Below the pieces are notes generated by a model. It did not search any database, was not told the origin of the DNA, and worked only from the letters and a program-made list of their open reading frames with translations. DNA of 64,000 nucleotides from Streptomyces virginiae (GTDB lineage Bacteria; Actinomycetota; Actinomycetes; Streptomycetales; Streptomycetaceae), in the NCBI RefSeq assembly GCF_000720455.1, contig NZ_JOAK01000026.1, positions 62,001 to 126,000 of the forward strand, read 5' to 3'. Each line of letters starts with the position of its first letter. Position 1 is the first letter of the stretch. Positions 23,035-32,379 of this stretch are shown here, in pieces. Position numbers and translations under genes: made by a program.

Positions 23035-23405
23035 GGCTGGCCTCCGAGGGTCAGGTACGGGTAGCGGCAGGCGCCCTCGAACGGGCAGGAGGAGTCGGCG
23101 TCCAGGTCAAGGAACTGGTGCCGCTGCTCCAGCAGCGCGCCGGCACGCTTCTGCGTGATCGGGGTGACGTGCTCCAGCCGGAGGTATCCGTCGTAGCCCT
23201 CGAGCCAGACAACCGGGAGTCCGTTCCGGCTGAAGCCGGCTTCGGCGCGGGTCCGTGTGATCACGGGTCGGTCGCCGCGAGCACCCGGGTAGGCGATGAC
23301 CCAGGTACCGATCGGGTTCGCCGCGTTCCAGGCGTCCAGCGGCGAGGCCGGGGTGAGAGCGGCGACGGCCGGCGAGTCAGTGGAAACCGGGAACGTGTCC
23401 TTCAT
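23031..23405 (-). CDS. hypothetical protein, 124 aa
   Basis: Contains NPIGTWVIAYPGARGDRPVI and VVWLEGYDGYLRLEHVTPIT, a beta-rich layout, with a Cys pair near the C-terminus (SSCPFEGACRYPY). ATG 23405 overlaps the upstream stop. Function unknown. Confidence 0.5.
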   Translation of the reverse strand: MKDTFPVSTDSPAVAALTPASPLDAWNAANPIGTWVIAYPGARGDRPVITRTRAEAGFSRNGLPVVWLEGYDGYLRLEHVTPITQKRAGALLEQRHQFLDLDADSSCPFEGACRYPYLTLGGQP

Positions 23406-23701
23406 GACAGCACCGCCGTTGACTGCCGCAGCGCCACACCGGACAGAACCTTGTCGGCCGCCGCGTACTCGGCCAGCAGCATCTCGCGGTCGCCCTGGTC
23501 CTCGACCGACAGCAGCGGGCCACGGAACCGGAACATCTCGGCGTCGACCCGATCCGCGACACTCGCGGCGGTGATCTGCGGCAGGGGGCGCCGCTTCGCC
23601 GAGAACCGGCGCACCGCGTCGGACGTCGCGGTCGGATCGGCGGGCTTCGGGCGCTGGGAGGGGATCAGGTTCGCGACCCGATCGGGCATGATGTGGGACA
23701 T
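23402..23701 (-). CDS. hypothetical protein, 99 aa
   Basis: ATG 23701 follows AAGGAG. Basic N-terminal half (RRFSAKRRPLPQ) and helical C-terminal half (REMLLAEYAAADKVLSGVAL). First gene of the leftward coupled run from 23.7 kb. Function unknown. Confidence 0.5.
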   Translation of the reverse strand: MSHIMPDRVANLIPSQRPKPADPTATSDAVRRFSAKRRPLPQITAASVADRVDAEMFRFRGPLLSVEDQGDREMLLAEYAAADKVLSGVALRQSTAVLS

Positions 23702-23802
23702 CGGTCCTCTTCTCCTTGCATGTAGGCGTGCAGGTGAGGGGTGGATCGGGAGGCCTCGACTGTCCGGTGTGTGGTAGCCCGGCGGTCGGGGCCGCATAGC
23801 CG

Positions 23803-24099
23803 CTAAGCGGCGATGGGGGCGACTGCGGTGCGTTCGTTCTCGCGGCGGATGTCCTCCGCGGTGAAGGTGATCCGGCCACCGTCCAAGTGGCACCAGACCT
23901 CCCGCCGGTTGCACTTCCGCTTGAGCACGCGGACGCTCCGGTAGGGCAGAAGCTTGAGAGCCACCACCTCTTCAGGCGTCCATCGGACGAGTTCCTGCTC
24001 GGCGTCGGCCTTCTTCTTCAGGGCGGCCGCGTAGTTGTCCTGCTGGGCCGGCTTGCGGCGCCGCTTGACCGGGGGCGTTTCGGTGGCCTCGACGGTCAC
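23803..24099 (-). CDS. basic hypothetical protein, possible excisionase-like, 98 aa
   Basis: A Lys/Arg-rich start (VKRRRKPAQQDNYAAALKKK) is followed by TPEEVVALKLLPYRSVRVLK and REVWCHLDGGRITFTAEDIR. The segment from VVALKLLPYRSVRVLKRKC to FTAEDIRREN resembles the winged-helix layout of MerR-like excisionases (Xis). Near an integrase and overlapping a small XRE gene, a directionality factor is reasonable, but the match is by eye and weak. Confidence 0.5.
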   Translation of the reverse strand: MTVEATETPPVKRRRKPAQQDNYAAALKKKADAEQELVRWTPEEVVALKLLPYRSVRVLKRKCNRREVWCHLDGGRITFTAEDIRRENERTAVAPIAA

Positions 24100-24305
24100 G
24101 TCTTCTCCTTGTGTGTGATTGCCTCGGTGGGGACACCGAGGGCGTCGGCGATTTTCTGGACTGAGGTATCCGCCACATGCCGGATCTGTCCTGTCTCGAT
24201 TCGCGAGAGGTATCCGCGATCCAATCCGGTAATGCGTTCGAGCAAGCGGAGGCTCTTGTTCTGAGCCTTCCGTATGGCCCGTTGTGCCGGTCCGTTCGGT
24301 CTCAC
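24096..24305 (-). CDS. small XRE-family HTH regulator, 69 aa
   Basis: The whole protein is one XRE helix-turn-helix domain: AIRKAQNKSLRLLERITGLD, then RGYLSRIETGQIRHVADTSV, then KIADALGVPTEAI. It overlaps the next leftward gene by 4 nt (ATGA). It diverges from the XRE gene at 24520, forming a two-repressor control region like a phage switch. Confidence 0.85.
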   Translation of the reverse strand: MRPNGPAQRAIRKAQNKSLRLLERITGLDRGYLSRIETGQIRHVADTSVQKIADALGVPTEAITHKEKT

Positions 24306-24424
24306 GCTCAGAAACTACGCCTCTGCGTGCTCAATGCGCAAGCAGTCTGACGACACTCTTGGCTCACTTTCAGAGCGCGACACTGCGTGACAGGCGCACA
24401 CGGGGCGCACACAAGGAGCGCGAG

Positions 24425-24544
24425 ATGCAACCGAGAACGGCTGAAATGCTTACTAAGCAGCAGGTCAAAGCGCGGGAAGTAGGCTTCTTGGTTGCACGAG
24501 GTTGCGGCATCATGTGCCCATGGATCGCGACTGGGCACGGCTAG
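24425..24544 (+). CDS. possible 39-aa leader ORF overlapping XRE start
   Basis: ATG 24425 follows a very good AAGGAG site; the frame ends at TAG 24544, out of frame and 24 nt beyond the XRE start at 24520. The peptide begins MQPRTAEMLTKQQVK and has two Cys near the end. It may be a coding leader or a by-product. Confidence 0.3.
   Translation: MQPRTAEMLTKQQVKAREVGFLVARGCGIMCPWIATGHG
24508..24519 (+). promoter_or_regulatory. putative leaderless promoter -10 element
   Basis: CATCAT, then GTGCCC, then ATG 24520, with the same geometry as upstream of the XRE gene at 7034. Confidence 0.35.
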
Positions 24545-25041
24545 GGAAGGCACTCCAGGCCGCCCGCAAGGCCTCCGGAGTCACACAAGAGCAGCTCGCG
24601 GACGAACTGGGCGTGGGCCGCTCGGTCGTCCAGCTCATCGAGCGGGGCAAGCAGTTCAGTAAGCCCTCACAGACCCAGCGCGCCTTCGCGCGCCGCGTCG
24701 GATGGGCCGACGGCTCTATCGAGGCAGTACTGGCCGGCGGCGAACCGACCGTTGAGCCTGCCGCCACTCCCCCGCCGGTCCCAGATGACGCGCTCACGGA
24801 AAGCCGGCTGCCCCTGCGAATCGTTGACGAACTCGCCGACGACGGCGCACTCCTGGACACCACGGTTGTGCCGCTCGGCGACGACGCCCGCATGGTCGTC
24901 GTCGTGAAGGGCAAGCCGGGCGCCAGTGCTGCCGAACTTCGGCGGGACCTCGAGAAGTGGCGGGTGGCATATCAGCACCTGCTCGAGGCCGTCGAAGTGG
25001 AGCGCGATGGCGAGGATGGCCCTGCGGCAAACCAGGCTTAA
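24520..25041 (+). CDS. XRE-family HTH regulator, 173 aa
   Basis: Residues 5-70 are an XRE domain (LGKALQAARKASGVTQEQLA, then GVGRSVVQLIERGKQFSKPS). The central part is Pro/Ala-rich. Residues about 95-165 look like an alpha/beta domain (ALLDTTVVPLGDDARMVVVV) with a final helix (WRVAYQHLLEAVEVE). The N-terminus is paralogous to the regulator at 7034. Located between the small XRE gene and the integrase, it is a candidate master repressor of the element. Confidence 0.8.
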   Translation: MDRDWARLGKALQAARKASGVTQEQLADELGVGRSVVQLIERGKQFSKPSQTQRAFARRVGWADGSIEAVLAGGEPTVEPAATPPPVPDDALTESRLPLRIVDELADDGALLDTTVVPLGDDARMVVVVKGKPGASAAELRRDLEKWRVAYQHLLEAVEVERDGEDGPAANQA

Positions 25042-25146
25042 TTCAGCGTTGGACGACTTTCGTACACCCCCTCCCAACTGACCCCCTGATGTGGTTCGAT
25101 AACAGAACGTCGACCATGGGGCCACCAAGAGGACGAGGGGTGGCCG

Positions 25147-25383
25147 ATGTGTGTCCACGTTTTCCGAGTTCCTGGCAAGATGCCGAATGGCACCCTCGTC
25201 TGGGTTGACCGGCAACTTCCACACACCTGCGTCCTTGTCGACCCTGCCCTCTTCCACGAGGGCCATCTGACCGACAGGGCAGTTGCCGTCATCGACGAGG
25301 CCTTGGCCATCCACGTACCCGGGCTCACACTGCGGTCGGCCCCGAGCTGCGAGCGCCCCCTGCTGCGCGCTGTGGCCGGCTGA
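25147..25383 (+). CDS. hypothetical protein, 78 aa, upstream of integrase
   Basis: ATG 25147 follows GAGGGGTGGCCG. The protein starts MCVHVFRVPGKMPNGTLVWV and looks like a small alpha/beta fold with two further Cys. It ends 26 nt before the integrase start, on the same strand. No known family. Confidence 0.5.
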   Translation: MCVHVFRVPGKMPNGTLVWVDRQLPHTCVLVDPALFHEGHLTDRAVAVIDEALAIHVPGLTLRSAPSCERPLLRAVAG

Positions 25384-25408
25384 CGGCCCGCCGACGCGAG
25401 AGGTCCTC

Positions 25409-26722
25409 ATGGCATACGCCGAGAAGGTCTACAAGGTCCGCAACGGCAAGCAGACCAAGCAGTTCACGTGGCGGTGCAGGTACCTGCGGCCCGACGAGAA
25501 GTGGGGAAGCCGGCCCGGCTTCCCCACGAAGAAGCTCGCGGAGGAGTGGGGAGAGGCGCAGGAGACCGCGATGAGGGAGGGTCGTTGGATCGACCCGAAC
25601 TTGTCCGCCAAGAAGTTCGGAGTCTTCACGAAGGACACGTGGATGAAGGCCCAGGCCGTCCGCGGCCGGACCACGATGAACCAGTGGGAGCGGCTGGAAG
25701 CTCACATCCTCCCCGAGTGGGAGCACACTCCGCTGATCGCCTTCAACTGGTTCGATGTCGAGGCCTGGGCGAGGAAGGTGGCCAAGACGGCGGCCCGCAG
25801 CACGGTCAAGGACTGCGTGCAGCTCATGGCCCGGATCCTGAACGGCGCGGTAGACGCGAAGCACCTGGCGGTCAATCCGCTGGCGGGGCGGCGCCTCACG
25901 GGCATGCCCGCGGACACGGCGAAGAAGAAGCCCGACGAGGAGCGGTGGGCCACACCCGAGGTTGTGCTCCAGCTCGCGCGCCGGCTCGGGCCTGCTTATG
26001 GGATGCACGTTCTTACGGCTGCTTTTACGGGCCTGCGCTGGGAGGAGCTCGTCGGTCTCCACCGGCGGAACGCGCTGCTAACCCGGAAGCAGCGGCATGA
26101 CGGGAAGGTGTTCTCCTGTCCGATCATCCGGATCGACGAGGACGAGGGCGCGCTAGCCGAGTATTACATCCGCGACGAGGAGGGGAACCGGAAGATCTTC
26201 CGGGGGCTGGAGCCTCCGAAGAACGGGCCCTCGGCGCGGGACGTTGACCTACCACCGTTTCTAGCTCAGCTGCTGCGAGAGCACCTGAAGGAGTGGAAAT
26301 ACGACTTCGTCTTCTGCACGCCGACCGGCAAGTGGTGGTGGCGCTCAGAGTGGTTCCGCATCATCAGGCCGGCGGCCGACGGGCGGGAAGCCCGTCCGAA
26401 GGCGCGCGGCACAGCGCTCAAGGAGAAATGGGAACCAATCATGCCGGGGCTGACGATGCGCGACCTGCGGCATACGCACGACACGTGGCAGGAGCAGATC
26501 GACGTGCGGCCGGTGTTGGGGTACGAGCAGATGGGGCATAAGTACCCTGGCATCAAGGGCACGTACCGGCACCCCACGCCCACCATGCGGCAGCAACGCC
26601 TCGACGGGCTTCAGGAGCTGTACGAGCGGGCGATGGGAAACCTCGGGTGGGACTCCGTCTGGGAACGGACCAGATCCCCTAAATCTCTCCTAAATGATCT
26701 TCCTGGAGAGGCTTCCGAATAG
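25409..26722 (+). CDS. tyrosine recombinase (integrase)
   Basis: 437 aa. An N-terminal AP2-like beta domain (QFTWRCRYLRPDEKWGSRPG) is followed by a SAM-like core-binding domain (about residues 75-160) and a catalytic domain. Arg I is R210 in TAAFTGLRWEEL, Arg II is R354 in TMRDLRHTHDTW, His III is H377 in MGHKYPGIKGTYRH and the Tyr nucleophile is Y386. Usual length for integrases of actinomycete integrative elements. It catalyses recombination between attP and a chromosomal attB. It ends 1 nt before the chorismate mutase stop codon, so the element boundary lies close by. ATG 25409 was chosen over a low-complexity upstream extension. Confidence 0.9.
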   Translation: MAYAEKVYKVRNGKQTKQFTWRCRYLRPDEKWGSRPGFPTKKLAEEWGEAQETAMREGRWIDPNLSAKKFGVFTKDTWMKAQAVRGRTTMNQWERLEAHILPEWEHTPLIAFNWFDVEAWARKVAKTAARSTVKDCVQLMARILNGAVDAKHLAVNPLAGRRLTGMPADTAKKKPDEERWATPEVVLQLARRLGPAYGMHVLTAAFTGLRWEELVGLHRRNALLTRKQRHDGKVFSCPIIRIDEDEGALAEYYIRDEEGNRKIFRGLEPPKNGPSARDVDLPPFLAQLLREHLKEWKYDFVFCTPTGKWWWRSEWFRIIRPAADGREARPKARGTALKEKWEPIMPGLTMRDLRHTHDTWQEQIDVRPVLGYEQMGHKYPGIKGTYRHPTPTMRQQRLDGLQELYERAMGNLGWDSVWERTRSPKSLLNDLPGEASE

Positions 26723-26770
26723 TCAGCCGGAGGTTCCCTCGCTGGTCACAGCCTCCTCTGCGATCGTCTC
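26640..26770. other. candidate right attachment region
   Basis: The integrase and chorismate mutase genes end tail to tail at 26722/26723. No tRNA is present here. Integrases usually sit next to their att site, so attR is probably in this stretch, perhaps in the 3' end of the mutase gene. A CTCTCC/GGAGAG inverted repeat (26691-26715) is present. The core cannot be defined without the left end. Confidence 0.3.
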
Positions 26771-27097
26771 ATGGTGACGAATTACTTCAGCGATGATGAA
26801 GTTGAGGAGCTTCTCGGCGAAGGCGGGGTCGAGCTTGGCGTTCTCGGCGAGCTGGCGGAGCCGGGCGATCTGGCTGGCCTCGCGGCCCGGGTCGGCGGGG
26901 GGCAGCTGGTGGCGTGCCTTGAGGTGGCCGACCTGCTGGGTGCACTTGAAGCGTTCGGCGAGCATGTGGACCACGGCCGCGTCGATGTTGTCGATGCTGT
27001 CCCGCAGGCGGGCGAGCTCGGCGGTGACGTTCTCGTCGATGCCGTCGGCGGCGCCCTTGCCGTTGCCCGTGCCGTTGTCGAGGTCGCTGATGTTCAT
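26723..27097 (-). CDS. chorismate mutase, AroQ fold
   Basis: 124 aa. The AroQ pattern is clear: LARLRDSIDNIDAAVVHMLA (helix 1 with the conserved Arg and Asp), ERFKCTQQVGHLKARHQLPP with the conserved Lys, and FAEKLLNFIIAEVIRHHETI (helix 3). It converts chorismate to prephenate, the first step to Phe and Tyr. The start ATG 27097 follows no strong ribosome site. It is the first chromosomal gene right of the mobile element, and the element may have recombined at its 3' end. Confidence 0.85.
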   Translation of the reverse strand: MNISDLDNGTGNGKGAADGIDENVTAELARLRDSIDNIDAAVVHMLAERFKCTQQVGHLKARHQLPPADPGREASQIARLRQLAENAKLDPAFAEKLLNFIIAEVIRHHETIAEEAVTSEGTSG

Positions 27098-27164
27098 GGT
27101 TGTCGAGAATACGTGGCGCGGGCGTGCAGGTCGCGGGGCATGTCGGCCTGTGAGACGGCGTCGG

Positions 27165-27343
27165 TCACAGGGGTAGGACGGCGGCGACGGCCCAGCCCCC
27201 GTCGGGGCTGGGGCCCGCGATGAGGTGTCCGCCGAGGGCTTCGGCGCGTTCGGCCGTGCCGGGGAGGCCGTAGCCGCCGCGGGCCTTTTCGCAGACCGCG
27301 GGCGCGGCCGGCCTCCGTCGTCGGCGATGCGGACATCGAGCCT
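27165..27343 (-). pseudogene. histidine kinase remnant (C-terminal ATPase)
   Basis: Two short frames on the minus strand match the ATP-binding end of a NarL-type sensor kinase: DVRIADDGG (G1 box) and then, in another frame, ARGGYGLPGTAERAEALGGH followed by AVLPL and a stop at 27165. The rest of the kinase is absent. The frames are not continuous, so this is a decayed fragment. Confidence 0.65.
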
Positions 27344-27549
27344 GCGGGGACGGTGCGCAGGGTGACGCGGAGGGCGGTGACGGTGACGGTGACGGTGACG
27401 GTCGCGGGGGTACGGGGGCCCGTGCGGGCACGGCCGGCCTGCGGCGGGGCGGCTGCGCCGCGGCTTCCCGGCGCTCCGCCACGGACCCCGCGCCTGACAC
27501 GCCGGCGGGGCCGGCAGCGCGCGGGGCTCGGCCGGAAGGCGGCCGGGCC

Positions 27550-28184
27550 GCTTCCCCAGGCCCGTGCGGCGATCTCCACGCGGTTGCGGGCGTCGAGTTT
27601 GGCCTGGTCGTCGGCCAGGTGGGTCTTGACGGTGGAGAGGGAGACGTGGAGCTCTACGGCGATCTCGGCGTTGGTCATGCCGCGCGCGGGGCGGCGGACG
27701 ACGTCGCGTTCGGTGAGCGGTTCGCTGGGCGGCGGGCCCGGGAGGCCGGGGTCTTCGGGGCCATCTCGCGCAGCGGCCGCACGGTGATGGCGGGCGGGAC
27801 GAGGGGGGCGCCGACGGCCGCCGCCCGTACGGCTTCAACCAGCACGGCCGGGCTTGCGTCTTCGAGGAGGAAGCCGGATGCTCCGCCGTGGAGCGCCGCG
27901 TGGACGTACTCGTCGAGGCCGAAGGTGGTGACGATGACGATGCGTGGCCGGTCGCTGCCGGACCGGCGCCGGGTGACTTCGAGGCCGTCGGGCCCCGGCG
28001 TGCGGAGGTCGAGGAGCAGGACGTCGGGCTGGTGCCCGGCCACGGCGGCGAGGGCTGCCTCTCCGTCGACGACGTCGGGGAGGACCTCGGCGAGGACCTC
28101 GGCGAGGACCTCGATGTCCGGACGGCTTTCGAGGATCATCCGGAGGCCGGTTCCGACCGCCTCCTGGTCGTCCGCGATGACCAC
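27550..28184 (-). pseudogene. frameshifted NarL-type response regulator
   Basis: One frame gives a receiver domain (VVIADDQEAVGTGLRMILES, DVLLLDLRTPGPDGLEVTRR, IVIVTTFGLDEYVHAALHGG, and SGFLLEDASP). After about base 27775 the match moves to another frame with the LuxR-type HTH (PLTERDV, then MTNAEIAVELHVSLSTVKTH, then KLDARNRVEIAARAWG). The Asp phosphorylation site (LLLDLR) is intact, but the DNA-binding domain is out of frame. A 12-bp unit is repeated three times near 28075-28110, adding residues to the receiver. It is followed by the kinase remnant, so the whole system is dead unless the sequence has errors. Confidence 0.7.
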
Positions 28185-28398
28185 GCTGATCGCCGTGTGC
28201 CACCTGCCCCGCTGTCGCCCGCTGCCTCCGCTTCCCTCCCGTGGGACCGGTGCGTGGGGCGGCCCGCAACCGCACGGCGGGCCGCCGGAAGGGTGTCGCG
28301 GGGCCCGGGCTGCGGGTGCGGGAGCGCCTCGTCCTCCCGGCCGGTTGGTGCCGGGCCGGGAGGACGAGGGCGCGGGCGCGGGCGTTCGCGGGTGGGGG

Positions 28399-30219
<1,821 letters not shown>

Positions 30220-30399
30220 GGGTGTCCTGCCGATCATGCCGGGCCGACCGACAGGACCCCCTGGGCCCGGTCCGCCCGCATATGGCTTGATCATTCACCG
30301 GTCGGTCGCGAAAAGTTTCCTACCGGCCAGTAGACATGGGTGCGGTTCTCGCCAACTCTGGTCACGTACATGCCAATTCGTGACCGAGGAGCGCCCCCC

Positions 30400-31095
30400 A
30401 TGCGCAGTTCCCGCCGCACCCGCACGCCCCGAACCGCCGCCGTCGGCGTGGCCGCAGCGGCCGCCGTCCTGACGCTCGTTCCGGCCACCGCGGCCCAGGC
30501 GGCCCCGGCCGCCGCGCCCGCAGCCGTCTCCGCACCGGCGCCCGCGCCCGCCTCCGCGTCCGCGTCCGCACCGGGCGGGAACGCGGCGATACTCGGCATC
30601 GACTACGCCACCTGGCAGCGGGAGGTGGCCGCCGTCGTCGACGCGGCCCGTCCGGCCATCGAGCAGCGCATCGCGAACTCGCCCGCCGGTGAGAAGCCGG
30701 CCCTCGTCCTCGACATCGACAACACCTCGCTGGAGACGGACTTCCACTGGTTCTGGACCTACCCGACCCCCGCGATCGCCAAGGTGCGCGCGCTGACCCA
30801 GTACGCCCACGCGCGCGGCGTCGCCGTCTTCTTCGTCACGGCCCGGCCCGGGATCATCCACTCCCTGACCGAGTACAACCTCAAGGCCGTCGGCTACCCG
30901 GTGTCCGGGCTCTACGTCCGCGACCTGCCCGACCTCTTCGAGGAGGTCAGCACCTACAAGACGGCCAAGCGCGCGGAGATCGAGGCGCGCGGCTACACCA
31001 TCATCGCGAACATCGGGAACAGCCCGACCGATCTGGTCGGCGGTCACGCCGAGCGCACGGTCAAGCTCCCGGACTACAACGGCAAGCTCTCCTGA
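30400..31095 (+). CDS. secreted HAD-family acid phosphatase
   Basis: 231 aa. An N-terminal signal peptide (basic RSSRRTRTPRT, hydrophobic core, then an Ala-rich cleavage region ending AAQAAPA) precedes a class B-like HAD domain. Motif I is VLDIDNTSLE (DxDxT type), motif II is FFVTARPG, motif III Lys is in YKTAKRAEIE, and motif IV is in IIANIGNSPTDL. Hydrolyses phosphate monoesters outside the cell. ATG 30400 follows GAGGAG. An upstream ATG at 30370 would add 10 residues but has no ribosome site. Confidence 0.85.
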   Translation: MRSSRRTRTPRTAAVGVAAAAAVLTLVPATAAQAAPAAAPAAVSAPAPAPASASASAPGGNAAILGIDYATWQREVAAVVDAARPAIEQRIANSPAGEKPALVLDIDNTSLETDFHWFWTYPTPAIAKVRALTQYAHARGVAVFFVTARPGIIHSLTEYNLKAVGYPVSGLYVRDLPDLFEEVSTYKTAKRAEIEARGYTIIANIGNSPTDLVGGHAERTVKLPDYNGKLS

Positions 31096-31466
31096 CGCAC
31101 CGGCGGGAACCGCACGGCTCCCGCCTCGCACGCGCACCCTTCGAGCGACCGTCGCGTGACGTCACGCAACTGCGCACAACTTCGCGCACAACAGATGGCC
31201 TGACTGCGGTTCAGCGGGTGGACCCAGCGGGTAGTCATACCTCAACGCACCGACGAAGACTCGGGCCCGACCCCTCGCCAGGGGGCCGGGCCCGCTTCCG
31301 TTTCCGGCCTCCGCGGGTGGGTCCGTTCCTCGCCCGCACCCCGCGGCAGGGGCTCACCCTCCTCCCGGACCTGCGCGGCGCGGAGGGCGGCACCGGCGGC
31401 GCCACCCCCGCCACCACCACCGCCGCCCCCGCCGCCCCCGAGCCCGCAGGCGCCGGCGGCGGCGGG
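31096..31466. other. intergenic region with hairpin
   Basis: 371 bp between the phosphatase and SDR genes, which converge. It holds a terminator-like hairpin (31262-31294) and then Pro/Ala low-complexity frames that do not look coding. Confidence 0.5.
31262..31294. terminator. hairpin between convergent genes
   Basis: CGGGCCCG arms with an inner CCCCT/AGGGG pairing, 3' of both the HAD phosphatase and the SDR gene. Little U-tract, so termination strength is uncertain. Confidence 0.5.
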
Positions 31467-32378
31467 TCAGCGCGAGCCGTACACCGGTAGCGGCGGCGCG
31501 GCCGCGGCCAGGAGTTTCACCGCCGTCTCGCCCGCCTCCGCCGGGGTCCACCTCCCGCCGCGGTCCGCCGTGGGGCCCGGCCGCCAGCCCTCCATGACGG
31601 TGATCCGGCCGCCTTCGGTCTCGAAGACCCGTCCGGTGACCCCGGCCGAGGCGTCCGCGCCCAGCCAGACCACGAGCGGGGCCACGTTCTCCGGGGCCAT
31701 CGCGTCGAAGCCGCCGTCCTCGGGGGCGGCCATGGTCTGCGCGAAGGCCTCCTCCGTCATGCGCGTCCGAGCGGCCGGGGCGATGGCGTTGACCTGGACG
31801 CCGTAGCGGCCCATCTCGGCCGCCGCGACCAGCGTCAGGCCGAGGATGCCCGCCTTGGCCGCGCTGTAGTTGCCCTGGCCGACGGAGCCCAGCAGGCCCG
31901 CACCCGAGGAGGTGTTGACGACCCGGGCGGCCACGGGGCGGCCGGCCTTCGCCTCCGCCCGCCACCACGCGGCGGCCGACCGCAGCGGCAGGAAGTGCCC
32001 CTTCAGGTGGACCCGCACGACCGCGTCCCAGTCGTCCTCGTCCAGGTTCACCAGCATCCGGTCCCGCAGGAATCCCGCGTTGTTGACCAGCGTGTCGAGG
32101 CGGCCGAAGGCGTCGACCGCGGCCCGCACCAGGGAGTCCGCGCCCTGCGCGGTCGCGATGTCCCCGCCGTGCGCCACGGCTTCGCCGCCGAGCCCCTCGA
32201 TCTCGCGGACCACCTGCGCCGCCGGGCTCTCCGGCCCGGGCAGCCCGTCCAGTCCCACGCCCAGGTCGTTGACGACGACCTTCGCCCCTTCCGCGGCGAA
32301 GCCCAGCGCGTGGGCCCGGCCCAGCCCCCGCCCCGCGCCCGTCACGATCACGACCCGACCCTCGCACAGTCCCGCCAT
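31467..32378 (-). CDS. SDR oxidoreductase of steroid catabolic locus (Rv3548c-like)
   Basis: 303 aa. Rossmann Gly motif TGAGRGLG near residue 15, NNAG motif (TLVNNAGF), catalytic Ser in VVNTSSGAG and YxxxK in GNYSAAKAG. The longer C-terminus (RVFETEGGRITVMEGWRPGP) matches the class of SDRs found in the HIP degradation cluster. In Mycobacterium tuberculosis a pair of SDR genes (Rv3548c, Rv3549c) lies next to echA20, ipdA and ipdB in the same order as here. ATG 32378 follows AAGGAGG and starts just after the upstream stop, so it is co-transcribed with the next gene. Confidence 0.75.
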   Translation of the reverse strand: MAGLCEGRVVIVTGAGRGLGRAHALGFAAEGAKVVVNDLGVGLDGLPGPESPAAQVVREIEGLGGEAVAHGGDIATAQGADSLVRAAVDAFGRLDTLVNNAGFLRDRMLVNLDEDDWDAVVRVHLKGHFLPLRSAAAWWRAEAKAGRPVAARVVNTSSGAGLLGSVGQGNYSAAKAGILGLTLVAAAEMGRYGVQVNAIAPAARTRMTEEAFAQTMAAPEDGGFDAMAPENVAPLVVWLGADASAGVTGRVFETEGGRITVMEGWRPGPTADRGGRWTPAEAGETAVKLLAAAAPPLPVYGSR

Positions 32379-32379
32379 C

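Noticed and set aside
26684..26705. CCTAAAT direct repeat as att core
   Set aside because: Too short, and no partner copy could be found because the left end lies outside the window.
27373..27402. GACGGT hexamer repeated about five times
   Set aside because: Lies within the decayed kinase area; simple tandem repeat with no other signal.
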